Notes: a model not told the origin generated them from the letters alone. Shown: positions 18,159 to 27,882, counted from the stretch's first letter. The stretch is 64,000 nt of DNA from Acidobacteriota bacterium (GCA_016125275.1 WGMB01000006.1:1-64000), one strand, 5' to 3'. A program made the numbers and translations.

Positions 18159-19667
18159 TTACCGATTCGGGTCCGGCTCCTCGTCAGGCTCATCCTCGGA
18201 CTTGGGCCGCGCAAACGGCGCGCTCACGCCCTGTTCGGCGAGCTTCCGTGTCCGCTCGGAGGGGTCGCCGGCGGCAAGGGCCGACTGGTAATTCTTGACC
18301 GCTTCTTCCCGATTTCCCACGATGTCTTCGATCCGGCCCAGGTAAACGAAGGCCATCGCCTTCAGATGCGGGTCTTCGGCCAGCCGCGCGGCTTCGGTGA
18401 AGTGCTCCCGCGCCAAGTCCGGGTCGGCCTCCAGGATCGCGACGCGGCCCAATCCGTAGCTGGCTTGGGCGTCGCTGCCGCCGGCCTTCTCCTGCGCTTC
18501 CAGAAACGTATCACGCGCCTCATCGAGCAGCTCTTCGTTCATCAGGAACTCGCCGCGCTGCAGCAGCTTGTCGAGCTCGCTCAGCTTCGGCTGCGCCGGA
18601 GCGCGTCGGACCGGCTTGCTCGGCGCCGGCGAAAACTCGATCGCCTGCAGCCGCGCCGCCTCCTTCTTCAGATCCACGCCCCCGATCAGGTCCGGGTAAT
18701 AGCGATTGATGTCGCGAGAATCCTCCTCGAAGCCTTGCAGGGCCTCGAAGAAGTACGGCGCCAGCACGTAGCCTTCGCGTAGCGCCTCGTCGATCGCGGC
18801 AGCCTTCTCCTCCGGGCTCGCCCGCCGCAGGCGCTGCTGCACGGCGGTCGCCAGCGACTGCGTGGTCAGCAGCTCGAAGTCGGTCTTGTACTCATCCGGC
18901 AGAGCAGGAGCGAACATCGCAAAACGCGACAGCACCTCAATGCGGCTGACCTCGGTGCGGTACCGGATCGAGAGCCGATCCAGCAGGTGCACCAGAAAGG
19001 CGTGCTGGATCTCCTCCATCGGCACCTGCTCGTTGGGATGCACCACCAGTTGCACTTCGCCGCCGTACAGGCGCGTATTGACGGCTCCGGGCGCCGCCAT
19101 CAGGTCGATCCACACCTTGAACCCTTGGAACTCGCGGCTCTGCGTCGACAGCCTCAGATAGCCGGAGGTGCGGAACAGCATCGGGGCCAGGGCCTGCTGA
19201 TACCGCAGCATTTCCTGCTCGAAGACCGGCTGCGCTTGCTGCCAAATTCCCTCGAGGTCCGCCTCGTGATAGAACTGCTCGACGATGCGCCCGAACTGCC
19301 GCAGCCGACGCACTTCCGGCGGCAGGTCCGTGGGCAGCTCGGCCAGCAGCGCGAAGGTCGGCGGCGGCTCGCACAGCAGCGCGTAGGAGACCCACTGCGA
19401 GAGATTGGCGTCCGGGTCGTCCTGCTTGAGCTCCTCGTAGGCGTTGACCAGTAACTGCCGGCTCTCGCCGTTGAAGCTCTCCAGGTGCTTCCGCACGGCC
19501 TGCCGCAGAGGGCTGTCGCCGCGCGCGCCCACGCCGTCGTCATAGCCGGCGACATTGATCGCCGTCATGACGGTGAACATGCGCTGGTCCGCATCGAGCT
19601 GGTCGCCTTCGGCGGCCCGCATCGCCGGAACGGCGCACAGCAGCAGGAGCAAGAGCCAACCACGCAT
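18159..19667 (-). CDS. exported protein with C-terminal TPR repeats
   Basis: The 502-residue protein has a signal peptide (LLLLLLCAVPAMRA), a central domain of about 300 residues with no clear family (FKVWIDLMAAPGAVNTRLYGGEVQLVV, then a His-rich HAFLVHLLDRLS stretch), and at least three TPRs (FLMNEELLDEARDTFLEAQ, YGLGRVAILEADPDLAREHF, VYLGRIEDIVGNREEAVKNY). The tail is acidic (EDEPDEEPDPNR). A TACACT box (19677..19682) lies 9 nt before the ATG with no Shine-Dalgarno. The substrate or partner is unknown. Confidence 0.7.
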   Translation of the reverse strand: MRGWLLLLLLCAVPAMRAAEGDQLDADQRMFTVMTAINVAGYDDGVGARGDSPLRQAVRKHLESFNGESRQLLVNAYEELKQDDPDANLSQWVSYALLCEPPPTFALLAELPTDLPPEVRRLRQFGRIVEQFYHEADLEGIWQQAQPVFEQEMLRYQQALAPMLFRTSGYLRLSTQSREFQGFKVWIDLMAAPGAVNTRLYGGEVQLVVHPNEQVPMEEIQHAFLVHLLDRLSIRYRTEVSRIEVLSRFAMFAPALPDEYKTDFELLTTQSLATAVQQRLRRASPEEKAAAIDEALREGYVLAPYFFEALQGFEEDSRDINRYYPDLIGGVDLKKEAARLQAIEFSPAPSKPVRRAPAQPKLSELDKLLQRGEFLMNEELLDEARDTFLEAQEKAGGSDAQASYGLGRVAILEADPDLAREHFTEAARLAEDPHLKAMAFVYLGRIEDIVGNREEAVKNYQSALAAGDPSERTRKLAEQGVSAPFARPKSEDEPDEEPDPNR

Positions 19668-19851
19668 TCAGGGCTCAGTGTAGAGGATTTGGCCCGTGCC
19701 GAGAGCCGGGCGCCCGGCGGCGCGTCGACGTCGGGGCCGAGCCGCATTGAACGTTCCCCGCCCCCTATGACTTTCCCCTGTATTTTTGTCGACTCGGTTG
19801 ATATTCTCCCCGTGGCCGCCGCCCGCGGACCGGGCCTGGAGGCGGCAAGAC

Positions 19852-20982
19852 ATGCAGCTCCTCGACGCCGCCATCGCTTTCTCCCTCACCATGCTGGCCT
19901 TCTCCACGGTCGTCAGCGTCGCCCTCGAGGTGGGGCGTCACTTCGCCGGGGTCCGCAAGAAAGAGCTGCGCCGCTTTCTGGGCGAGTACTATCGGCGCGA
20001 GCTCCAGCCCTCGTTCTCCGCCGCCGTGCAGCGGATAGAGGGCGCCGCCGCGGCGCGCGTGGCGCAGCAGGTGGACTCCTGGACCGAGAGCCTGTTGCAG
20101 ACCCTCACCAAGGACGGGGCGCTCCGGACCGACAGCCTGCCGCCGCCCGCCAACGATCGTTCGCCGGCCGCCGAAGTCGACGCCTTCGATCTGATCGACG
20201 TCTCCACGCAGGAGATGGTCGACAGGCTGCGGCAGTCCGAGCTTGGAAAGCAGATCGCGCGCGAGCTCAAAGGCGAGGCCGACGCCGTCTTCGACTACGT
20301 GGCCCAGCGCTACGAGCGTTTTGGCGAGGTCTTCTCGTCGAGTTTCCGCAAGAGCTCGAGGCAGTGGACGGTCGGACTGTCGTTGGCGCTGGCCTTCATT
20401 GCCAACGTCGACAGCATTCACCTATTGCAGGCCTACATGCTCGACGAGAGCACGCGCACCGCGGTCCTCTCCCAGGCGGACGCCATCGTGGCTCAGTCGA
20501 AGGCCGCCCTCGACAAGGCCAACGCCGATCCAGCCGCCGCGTCGGCCGACGGGGCCACCGTCGAAGAGGTGCGCGACTCGCTTACGCGCCTGACGGACCG
20601 CTTCAACAGCCTCGAGACGAACCCTTTTCCGATCGGCTGGACGCAGTTTCCGGCCTGCCCGGAGAAGGCCGCCGACCCGCGCTGCGCAGCCGGCAACCCC
20701 TGGGCCCCGCTGACGTGGTTCTTCGGCTGCCTGCTCACGGCTTGTCTAGCCGGGCTGGGCGCGCCGTTCTGGTACGACGCGGTCTCCGGCCTGATGGCCG
20801 TGGCCAAGCGAACGCGCGGCGACGGCGGTCCATCCGCCGGCGCAACGGCCGAGGAGCCGCCCAAGCCGCCGGTTTTCCACATCCAAACCGAGCCGGCGCC
20901 GATCGTGCTCACCGAACCCGGAGAGCCGGCGGCGAGCAAGCCCTCCACGGAAGTGGCCGCCAAACCGGCCGGGCACAGCTAG
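19852..20982 (+). CDS. predicted multi-span membrane protein, unknown function
   Basis: A 376-residue protein. The start at ATG 19852 is supported by GGAGG 9 nt upstream; a longer in-frame version has no such site. An N-terminal membrane segment (AAIAFSLTMLAFSTVVSVAL) is followed by a helical, charged region, a second span (VGLSLALAFIANV), a third (FFGCLLTACLAGLGAPFWYDAV) and a Pro/Ala-rich cytoplasmic tail. GAPFWYD resembles the last part of membrane proteins often found near cyclic-nucleotide or patatin-type genes, but no function can be assigned. Confidence 0.65.
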   Translation: MQLLDAAIAFSLTMLAFSTVVSVALEVGRHFAGVRKKELRRFLGEYYRRELQPSFSAAVQRIEGAAAARVAQQVDSWTESLLQTLTKDGALRTDSLPPPANDRSPAAEVDAFDLIDVSTQEMVDRLRQSELGKQIARELKGEADAVFDYVAQRYERFGEVFSSSFRKSSRQWTVGLSLALAFIANVDSIHLLQAYMLDESTRTAVLSQADAIVAQSKAALDKANADPAAASADGATVEEVRDSLTRLTDRFNSLETNPFPIGWTQFPACPEKAADPRCAAGNPWAPLTWFFGCLLTACLAGLGAPFWYDAVSGLMAVAKRTRGDGGPSAGATAEEPPKPPVFHIQTEPAPIVLTEPGEPAASKPSTEVAAKPAGHS

Positions 20983-21056
20983 GTTCGGCGGATTGACTTC
21001 GCCCGGCGCGGTCAGCGAGCCTCGAGATTGGCGCCGCGCCTTGGGCTCGCCTTGCC

Positions 21057-21539
21057 ATGAAGTCCAAGCCTCCTCGCAAGACCAACGCCCTGCGCCTGCT
21101 CGACTCCCGCGGCATCCGCTATGAGACGGCTTCGTACGACAGCGGCGGCGTCGCCGTGGACGCCGCAACCGTCGCCCAGAAAATCGGGATGCCGCCGGAG
21201 CAGGTCTTCAAGACGTTGATCGCGGTCGGACCCTCGACCGGTCCCGTCGCCTTTGTCGTTCCGGGGGACTGCGAGCTCGACCTGCGCAAAGCCGCCGCAG
21301 CTTCCGGCAACAAGAAGATCGAGATGCTGCCGCTTCGAGAGCTCAAGGGGCTGACCGGCTACGAGCGGGGCGGCTGCTCTCCGGTGGGCATGGCCCGGCC
21401 CTTACCCACCTGGATCGACGAGTCCGTCGAGCTGTTCGAGACCGTGGCGGTCAGCGCCGGGGCGATCGGCCTGCAGATGATCCTGGCGCCGGCCGACCTG
21501 ATCGAGGCTGCGCAGGCCTCGCTGGCGGACTTGTCCTGA
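21057..21539 (+). CDS. ybaK: Cys-tRNA(Pro)/Cys-tRNA(Cys) deacylase, YbaK type
   Basis: The 160-residue protein clears Cys from mis-acylated tRNAPro. The catalytic Lys is in EQVFKTLIAVG, and the family motif GYERGGCSPVGM is intact, followed by LPTWIDESV. Length matches stand-alone YbaK/EbsC. It lies alone between a membrane protein and a diguanylate cyclase gene. Confidence 0.92.
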   Translation: MKSKPPRKTNALRLLDSRGIRYETASYDSGGVAVDAATVAQKIGMPPEQVFKTLIAVGPSTGPVAFVVPGDCELDLRKAAAASGNKKIEMLPLRELKGLTGYERGGCSPVGMARPLPTWIDESVELFETVAVSAGAIGLQMILAPADLIEAAQASLADLS

Positions 21540-21636
21540 CCTCCATCCCGGTCGGGCGAATGCAATCCGACTCTAGGGCGAGTTTCGTATCCAACCGCAG
21601 CAGCTCCCTGTGGTGGAATCTGGGACACGGGTTGCC

Positions 21637-22542
21637 ATGCACCGTCAGCAGACCAGACTCCGCTTCTACGAGTTCGCGGCACGCATCTTTCCGCGGCGCT
21701 CTTACGGCTTCAAGATCTTCGTGCTGGCGTTTCTATGCACGCATGTGCCCCTCTGGTCGCTCTGCGTCTACATGGCCCTGCAGGCCGGAGCCCTCTCTTG
21801 GGCGCTGCTGGGCGTCGCCACGGCGGGGACGCTCGCTGGGACTCTGGCGCTGCTGGCGGGATTGCATCGGCTGCTGCAGCCGGTACTGCTGACCGGCGAG
21901 ACCCTGCACGCTTACTACCAGGAGCGCCGGGCGCCGGCCCTGCCGCGCACCTTCACTGACGAAGCCGGTCGCTTGATGGCCGACGTCGCACGCGCCATTG
22001 ATCGCTTCGAAATCGCCCGCCGGGAGCTCGAGCAGCAGGTGCGCCACGACCCGCTGACCGGTCTCTACAACCGTCGTGCCGCCGAGGAGAAGCTCCGCGC
22101 GGTCGCGGACCTAGTGGAACAGGGAGACGAATGGCGCATCGCCCTGCTCGACGTCGACGGACTCGGCGGGATCAACGGCCGCTTCGGGCGCCAGATCGGC
22201 GACGGCGTGCTGCGCGACTTGGCGGCCCGTGCGGGCCTGGCGACCTCCGACGGCTGTCCGCGCTCTTGGGTGGCCCGCTGGGGCGGCGACGAGTTCCTGG
22301 CCGCCTTTGCCGGCAAGGAGCGGGACTGCCTGCGGCGGCTGCAAAGGCTGCTCGATCGCTGCCGCATGAAGGGTCCGGGCGACACCTACGTTTCGCTCAG
22401 TGCGGGGCTGACGCGCCTTCGCGAGGGCGAACCTCTGGAGATCATCCTCCAGCGGGCCGACTTCGCCCTCTATCGCGCCAAGTCCGGCGGCCGCGATCGC
22501 TTTGAGACCGCCGACGCCAACTCAGCCCCGCAGCCGTCCTAG
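21637..22542 (+). CDS. membrane diguanylate cyclase (GGDEF)
   Basis: The 301-residue protein has two N-terminal membrane spans (about 22-75: FKIFVLAFLCTHVPLWSLCV and LGVATAGTLAGTLALLAGL), a linker with a short coiled region (AIDRFEIARRELEQQV), and a GGDEF domain. DPLTGLYNRR, DVDGLGGIN and RWGGDEFLAAF are intact, so c-di-GMP synthesis is likely. The RxxD inhibitory site that usually sits five residues before GGDEF reads RSWV, so product inhibition may be lost. A GTG at 21610 is an alternative start. Confidence 0.88.
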   Translation: MHRQQTRLRFYEFAARIFPRRSYGFKIFVLAFLCTHVPLWSLCVYMALQAGALSWALLGVATAGTLAGTLALLAGLHRLLQPVLLTGETLHAYYQERRAPALPRTFTDEAGRLMADVARAIDRFEIARRELEQQVRHDPLTGLYNRRAAEEKLRAVADLVEQGDEWRIALLDVDGLGGINGRFGRQIGDGVLRDLAARAGLATSDGCPRSWVARWGGDEFLAAFAGKERDCLRRLQRLLDRCRMKGPGDTYVSLSAGLTRLREGEPLEIILQRADFALYRAKSGGRDRFETADANSAPQPS

Positions 22543-22606
22543 CCGTGGGCGCCCCGTCCCTTCCGCGCGGGCCCGGGATCGCCTACACTCGCGTTGCGAG
22601 GCACGC

Positions 22607-22999
22607 ATGGACGGTCAGGACCAGCCGCCGGTCGAACCGCGGACGCCCCTTTGCCCGCTGTGCGGCGTGCGTCCGGTGGAGGCCGCCGCGACGGTGGTGT
22701 GGGTGCGCGGCCGGGTGTGGACCCGTGAGGTCTTCCGGCGACCTCTGTTGGGCTGTGTGCCGTGTCTGCAATCCGCGCTGCTGGCGGAAGCTGCGAAATC
22801 CCTGTTCCTGGGCTGGTTCAGCCTTTCGGCGCTGGCTCTAAACCCGATCTTCATCCTCTTCAACCTCAGCCGCGCCATCTTCCTGCGGCCCAGGCCCGAC
22901 GTCGTGGCTTTCCATCTCGCCCGGCGGCGGGAGGCCAGCGGTGCGGCGCCGGTCCCCTGCGGCGGCTCTGCCGATCTCAGCGCCGCGGGGAGGCCTTGA
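22607..22999 (+). CDS. small zinc-ribbon membrane protein
   Basis: A 130-residue protein with two CxxC pairs: CPLC near residue 15 and CVPC near residue 48, a probable four-Cys zinc site. A hydrophobic stretch (about 62-90, LFLGWFSLSALALNPIFILF) and a basic tail follow. It lies 20 nt upstream of the ABC exporter on the same strand and may be co-transcribed with it. No family is recognised. Confidence 0.6.
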   Translation: MDGQDQPPVEPRTPLCPLCGVRPVEAAATVVWVRGRVWTREVFRRPLLGCVPCLQSALLAEAAKSLFLGWFSLSALALNPIFILFNLSRAIFLRPRPDVVAFHLARRREASGAAPVPCGGSADLSAAGRP

Positions 23000-23019
23000 G
23001 CCCCCGCCTATACTGAGAG

Positions 23020-24867
23020 TTGGCTTCAAAACCAGACCTTCCCAAGCTTTGGCCCATGATCCGCGAGCTGGTCGTCCCGTTGCGGGGCGTGCTGCTCGGC
23101 GGTCTCGTGCTGATCCTCGTCAGTCGCGCGGCGAGCTTCGTACTACCTGCGTCGTCCAAGTTCATCGTGGACGAGGTCATCGTCAAGCAGAACACGGAGA
23201 TGCTGACGCCGCTGGTGCTGGCGATCATCGCCGCCACCCTGCTGCAGGCCGCGACGGCGTTCTCGCTGACGCAGGTGCTGTCCAAGAACGGGCAGCGCAT
23301 GATCGCCGAGCTGCGGCGCAGGGTGCAGCGCCACGTCGGGCGGCTGCCGGTCGCCTATTACGACGCGCATCAGACCGGCGTGCTCGTGTCGCGCATCATG
23401 AGCGACGTCGAAGGCGTGCGCAACCTCGTCGGCACGGGCTTGGTCAACATGGTCGGCGGCTTGCTCACCGCCGGCGTGGCTCTGGTTGTACTGTTCACCA
23501 TCAGCGCCAAGCTCACCCTGCTGGCGCTATCCATCATCACGATCTTCATCCTCGTCCTGCGCAGCGCCTTTCAGAAGCTGCGTCCCGCCTTCAAAGAGCG
23601 CCGCAAGATCAGCGGCGAGGTGACCGGGCGCTTGACCGAGTCGCTGGGCGGCGTCCGGGTCATCAAGGGCTATCGCGCCGAGGAGCGGGAGGCGACCGTC
23701 TTTTCCGAGGGCGTCGAGCGCCTGTTGCAGAACGTTTACCAGACGCTCACCGGCACCGCCCTGGTCAGCGTTTCGGCCCAACTGCTGCTTGGCGGCATGG
23801 GCGCGCTGATCGTCTGGGTCGGCGTCCAAGAGATCACCGCGGGACGTCTGACGGCCGGCGACTTGGCGAGCTTCACCATGTTTTCGGCCATGTTCGTGGC
23901 GCCCTTGTTTCAGATCGTGGACGTCTCCACGCAGTTGATGGAAGCGTTCGCCGGCCTGGAGAGAACTCGCGAGGTGCTGCAGGAGCGTCCCGAGGACGAC
24001 GACCCCAAGCGCAAGACGTCGATCGGACCGATCGAAGGCAGCGTGTGCTTCGAAGCCGTCGATTTCTCCTACGAACCGGGCAAGCCGGTGTTGCGGCAAG
24101 TCAGCTTCGAAGCCGCCCCGGATACGATGACGGCGCTGGTCGGCCCTTCCGGCTCGGGCAAGTCGACGATCATTGGGCTCCTGTCAGCCTTCCACACGCC
24201 GGACGCCGGCCGGATCTTGGTGGACGGCGAAGACCTCTCCGCCGTGGAGCTCGGCTCCTACCGCAGCCAGTTGGGCCTGGTGCTCCAGGAGACCTTCCTG
24301 TTCGACGGCTCGATCCGGCAGAACATCGCCTTCGCCCGTCCCGACGCCACCGACGAGCAGGTCCTGGAAGCCTGTCGCATCGCCCGCGTCGATGAGTTCG
24401 CCGAGCGGTTCAGCGAAGGCTACGAAACGATCGTGGGCGAGCGGGGCGTGAAGCTCTCCGGCGGTCAGCGCCAGCGCGTGGCCATCGCGCGCGCCGTGCT
24501 GGCGAATCCCCGCATCCTCATCCTGGACGAAGCCACTTCGAGCCTGGATTCGGAGTCCGAGGCGCTCATCCAGGAAGGCCTCTCCTACCTCATGCGCGGA
24601 CGTACGACGTTTGTCATCGCCCACCGGCTGTCCACGATTCGCAAGGCCGACCAGATCCTGGTCATCGAAAGCGGTCGGGTGCTCGAGCGCGGCACGCACG
24701 AGACCCTGTACGCCGCCAAGGGCCGCTATTTCGACCTCTACACCAAGCAGCACGGGCTGGAAGCGAACCTGTTCCTGGCGCCCGGCGAGGGCGATCGCGT
24801 GGAGCGGGAGAAGTTGGCCGACGAAGAGCGCGACGGCGTGTCGCTGCGGATGCTGAGCGGCTCCTGA
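23020..24867 (+). CDS. MsbA-like ABC exporter (permease-ATPase fusion)
   Basis: The 615-residue half-transporter forms homodimers that flip lipids or export drugs. Six membrane spans occupy about 1-320 (ABC_membrane), including HVGRLPVAYYDAHQTG. The ATPase domain has Walker A GPSGSGKST, Q-loop LVLQETFLFDG, signature LSGGQRQRVAIARA, Walker B ILILDEATSSLD and H-loop IAHRLST. The start is uncertain: TTG 23020 has TATACT (23009..23014) directly upstream, while ATG 23056 lacks a Shine-Dalgarno. Lipid A export (MsbA) or peptide/drug export cannot be told apart. Confidence 0.9.
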   Translation: MASKPDLPKLWPMIRELVVPLRGVLLGGLVLILVSRAASFVLPASSKFIVDEVIVKQNTEMLTPLVLAIIAATLLQAATAFSLTQVLSKNGQRMIAELRRRVQRHVGRLPVAYYDAHQTGVLVSRIMSDVEGVRNLVGTGLVNMVGGLLTAGVALVVLFTISAKLTLLALSIITIFILVLRSAFQKLRPAFKERRKISGEVTGRLTESLGGVRVIKGYRAEEREATVFSEGVERLLQNVYQTLTGTALVSVSAQLLLGGMGALIVWVGVQEITAGRLTAGDLASFTMFSAMFVAPLFQIVDVSTQLMEAFAGLERTREVLQERPEDDDPKRKTSIGPIEGSVCFEAVDFSYEPGKPVLRQVSFEAAPDTMTALVGPSGSGKSTIIGLLSAFHTPDAGRILVDGEDLSAVELGSYRSQLGLVLQETFLFDGSIRQNIAFARPDATDEQVLEACRIARVDEFAERFSEGYETIVGERGVKLSGGQRQRVAIARAVLANPRILILDEATSSLDSESEALIQEGLSYLMRGRTTFVIAHRLSTIRKADQILVIESGRVLERGTHETLYAAKGRYFDLYTKQHGLEANLFLAPGEGDRVEREKLADEERDGVSLRMLSGS

Positions 24868-24913
24868 GCGGGCCTACGCCCGGACCGAGGCCGGGATCCA
24901 ATCGAGCGGGAAG

Positions 24914-26521
24914 CTATTCCGAAGTGGCGGGACCGCGCAGCACCATCGCTTCGGTCGCGTGGGGCAGGATCGGGCGGTGGAAGAGGAAGGCCGCCGGAGC
25001 GGTCGAGCCGCCCACGAAGAAGTCCTGCACGGACCGCATCGATTCGAGCGCGCCGTACAGCAACAGGCCCCAGGTGTCGTCATTGCCGGAAACGGTCATC
25101 TTGCGGACCAGCGCCTCTTCGCCGGCGTCGGCCAGTAAGCCTACGCCGCCGCGAGGCAGCTTCTGATCCTGCCAGAAGTCCACGCCCCAGCCGTTGAGCA
25201 GCGTCGTCACATGGTCGCCCACCACCCGCACTGAGATGCGGTTGAAGTCATCAGCCCGCGCCAGATGGGCGGGCACGTCGATGCTGGCGGCCGAGATGCT
25301 CTTGATGCCATCGATCATCGAGTAGCGCGACAGGCTATAGATCGGCGCCTTCTCCGAACCGGATTGGTGCAGCTTGAAGGCGTAGTAGTTCATCTTGTCC
25401 GGAGCGCGGACCAGCCACCCGACCGCCCGCGTCTGGATCTTCGCGTCGAAATCGAAGCGGTAGTTCTCGAGGTTGGTCGTGTCGCCGCGCAGCGCCAAGC
25501 CTTCCTCCACGGTGAGCCAACCGGCCGGATCGACATCGAGCTTCGTGTCGGTCAGCCAATGATCCACGCCGTCGGTGAAGTCGTCGACGATGAAGAACGC
25601 GGCGCGGTCGCGGATCGGCTTGCTCAATTGCGCTACGGCCGTCGAAACCGGACGCTGCACCTGCGCGGCCTGTTTGCGCAGCCAGTCGCGCCAGGGTACG
25701 TCCAACGTGCTGGCGAACAGCGCGATCGTGACCACAGCGAGCGCCCGCGCGAACGTGCGGCTTAGAAAGACGCCTTCGATCGCCTGCCAGAACCAGACTC
25801 GCTTGGGTTCGGGGAGCGGCGCGATCTGCGCGGACTCGGTCTTCGAATCCGTCAGATCGTCGATCTCGATGTTGCCCGCCGCGCCCCAATCGAAGCTGGC
25901 CTTGGCCCGCTCCACGTAGGCTTCCCGGGCGCGGCCCGGAACTGGGTCGCTGCGTTCCGGCTCCTGCCGGCGCTGACCCGTCGGGGCGAACAGCGCATGC
26001 CACAGGGGCTCCTGCTGCGACTTGCGCAGCCCGTCCTGGGAATCCACCAGCAACGACGCCGGCAGAGGCGGGCGCGCTGGCACGATGCTCGGCTCGGGGG
26101 CCGGAGCAGGAGCGGCCGTGGCTCCGCGCGACGGGCGCGCGAAGGCCTGCGGCGGCGGAACCGGAGCCGGTTTCGGCGGCGGCAACGAATCCTTGGTCAC
26201 CAGCTTGACCGGACGCAGCCCGTCAGCGGAAGGCATGCGCAAGATCGGGCGCTGGACGGCCTTGATGTTCGGAAACGAGGCCGGGCGGAGGCGCTCGCGG
26301 TCGACGGCAGGCTGCAACGGCAGCAGAATGTCACTGTGCTTGAGGCTGGGCAGAGAGACGGCGTGGAGCTGCCGCGCCTGACTCCGCCCGGACGGACGAA
26401 GCTCGCCCAGGCTGGGCCCAAACACCCCGGAATCACGCAGTTGCGGATGCGAGTCCGAGGCGCAAGAGGGCTTTGCCGCTTGCGCAACTTCCGCTAGCCT
26501 GCCCTCTTCTTGGTTCTTCAC
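24914..26521 (-). CDS. Pro-rich single-span protein with C-terminal jelly-roll-like domain
   Basis: The 535-residue protein has three parts. Residues 1-165 are low-complexity, rich in Pro/Ala/Arg (PPPKPAPVPPPQAFARP). A single membrane span follows (about 262-278, ALAVVTIALFASTLDV). The C-terminal half (about 310-480) has a carbohydrate-lectin-like pattern: DDFTDGVDHWLTDTK, LENYRFDFDAKIQTRAVGWLVRA, YYAFKLHQSG, then NRISVRVVGDHVTTLLNGW, resembling DUF1080/LamG folds. It probably senses or binds something in the periplasm. It starts at GTG with no Shine-Dalgarno, so the start is uncertain. Confidence 0.65.
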   Translation of the reverse strand: MKNQEEGRLAEVAQAAKPSCASDSHPQLRDSGVFGPSLGELRPSGRSQARQLHAVSLPSLKHSDILLPLQPAVDRERLRPASFPNIKAVQRPILRMPSADGLRPVKLVTKDSLPPPKPAPVPPPQAFARPSRGATAAPAPAPEPSIVPARPPLPASLLVDSQDGLRKSQQEPLWHALFAPTGQRRQEPERSDPVPGRAREAYVERAKASFDWGAAGNIEIDDLTDSKTESAQIAPLPEPKRVWFWQAIEGVFLSRTFARALAVVTIALFASTLDVPWRDWLRKQAAQVQRPVSTAVAQLSKPIRDRAAFFIVDDFTDGVDHWLTDTKLDVDPAGWLTVEEGLALRGDTTNLENYRFDFDAKIQTRAVGWLVRAPDKMNYYAFKLHQSGSEKAPIYSLSRYSMIDGIKSISAASIDVPAHLARADDFNRISVRVVGDHVTTLLNGWGVDFWQDQKLPRGGVGLLADAGEEALVRKMTVSGNDDTWGLLLYGALESMRSVQDFFVGGSTAPAAFLFHRPILPHATEAMVLRGPATSE

Positions 26522-26580
26522 GACCGTTCCGCCCTGCCAGTCTCATCGGCGATCCCAGACCGCTTCTAGACTACTCCGAG

Positions 26581-26644
26581 GCTTATCTTAAGCGGTGGCC
26601 AATGTACCGACAATTAGCGCTTTGGCTTAGTTCGGGTCTAAGCC
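26581..26644. repeat. two short inverted repeats in the 218-bp gene-free spacer
   Basis: GCTTA-TCT-TAAGC lies at 26581..26593 and GGCTTAG-N7-CTAAGCC at 26624..26644. They are in an unusually AT-rich spacer (26522..26739) between two minus-strand genes and could be transcription stop or regulatory hairpins. Nearer the downstream gene, a 27-codon open frame is present with no start context and is not called. Confidence 0.35.
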
Positions 26645-26739
26645 AATTCGCCTAGTCGAACTGGGGCCGAGGACGGAACGCCGGCGCCTCCTGGTAGCGG
26701 GCGGAGGCCGGTAAATCACTGACCTCAAAAGCCATGGCG

Positions 26740-27882
26740 TCAGTGCGAGACGTTTTCGAACAGGTACACGCCGCCTTTGCCCGCCACGACGATGTCCAGG
26801 TCTCCGTCGCCGTCGAGGTCGACGACCGGGATCTGCATGCCGCCGCCGCTACGACCGCCGTAGTCGATGATGTGGCGCACCCACTCCGCCTTACCACCGA
26901 CGTCGACGCGCTCATACCAGTAGATCCCCAGCGTCTCGCGCCCGCCCGGGTCATGACCGTTGTGCGCGTAGAGCCGCTTACCGGTCACCAGCTCCATCTT
27001 ACCGTCGCCGTTGAGGTCGACCGGCGTCATCGCGTGGGCTTGCGACCAGGCGTCGTCGACCAGTTCCTTGACCCACTTGCGGCCGCCCTGGGGGTCACGC
27101 TGCTGCCGCAGTACGAACACGCCGTAGTCATGCGCTTGCGAGGTGATCACGTCGTTGAGGCCGTCGCCGTCGACATCGTAGACGTAGAGGAAGCCCAGCT
27201 TGTCGAAGGTCCACTCGGCGTGGAAGGTCCATTCGCCCGTGGCTCGCGGATCCTTGGGCGCTTCGAGCCATCCCTCCGGGGTCAGCACATCGTTGCGGCC
27301 GTCGCCGTTCACGTCGCCCGCGCCGATGCCGTGGCCGTGCAGCTTGTTGGAAACTACGTGACGGTTCCAGCGCACTTCCGCGCCCTTGCCCTCCCGCTCA
27401 TACCAGGCCGTAAACCCTTCCCGACCGCCGTACTGCGGCAGCACCTCGTCTTTGACGCCGTCGTTGTCCATGTCCACCAGAAAAGCGAACTCAGTGGGGC
27501 TTCCCTCGTCAACGACGTGCTCGGCCCACATCCCCTGGCCCTTGCCGGGATTCTCGTACCAACCCACGCGGCGCGAGCCCCAGGCGGCGCTGATGATGTC
27601 GACGTCTCCGTCCGAATCCACATCGAGCGGCAAGTCGGAGAAATCGTCCAGGTAGTTGTTGAACAGGAACAGCTCGCGGTGGTGATGCTTCTTCCAGGTC
27701 GGCGCTTCGTACCAGTTCTCGCCGGAGATGATGTCCAAGCGGCCGTCTCCGTTGACGTCGGCCACGGCGCAGGCCTCGTTGCGACCGAGGTCGATCACGT
27801 GACGTTCGAAGGCGATTTCGGGAGTCTTGGGACCGGCCAGCAGGGGCGCGGCCAGCACGGCGACGAGAAACTTGCTTTGCAT
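26740..27882 (-). CDS. exported VCBS/FG-GAP repeat protein
   Basis: The 380-residue protein has a signal peptide (MQSKFLVAVLAAPLLAG) and seven calcium-binding loops of D-x-[DN]-x-D-G form: DVNGDGRLDI, DVDSDGDVDI, DMDNDGVKDE, DVNGDGRNDV, DVDGDGLNDV, DLNGDGKMEL and DLDGDGDLDI. These make up a seven-bladed FG-GAP/VCBS propeller like those in integrins and many acidobacterial secreted proteins. Ligand unknown. The start is the ATG before the signal peptide; upstream in-frame residues are not signal-like. Confidence 0.85.
   Translation of the reverse strand: MQSKFLVAVLAAPLLAGPKTPEIAFERHVIDLGRNEACAVADVNGDGRLDIISGENWYEAPTWKKHHHRELFLFNNYLDDFSDLPLDVDSDGDVDIISAAWGSRRVGWYENPGKGQGMWAEHVVDEGSPTEFAFLVDMDNDGVKDEVLPQYGGREGFTAWYEREGKGAEVRWNRHVVSNKLHGHGIGAGDVNGDGRNDVLTPEGWLEAPKDPRATGEWTFHAEWTFDKLGFLYVYDVDGDGLNDVITSQAHDYGVFVLRQQRDPQGGRKWVKELVDDAWSQAHAMTPVDLNGDGKMELVTGKRLYAHNGHDPGGRETLGIYWYERVDVGGKAEWVRHIIDYGGRSGGGMQIPVVDLDGDGDLDIVVAGKGGVYLFENVSH

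Noticed and set aside
26652-26739. Short minus-strand frame (27 codons, ending RPRPQFD) after the VCBS protein gene
   Set aside because: No start context, no homology and no Shine-Dalgarno; it may be a remnant but cannot be supported.
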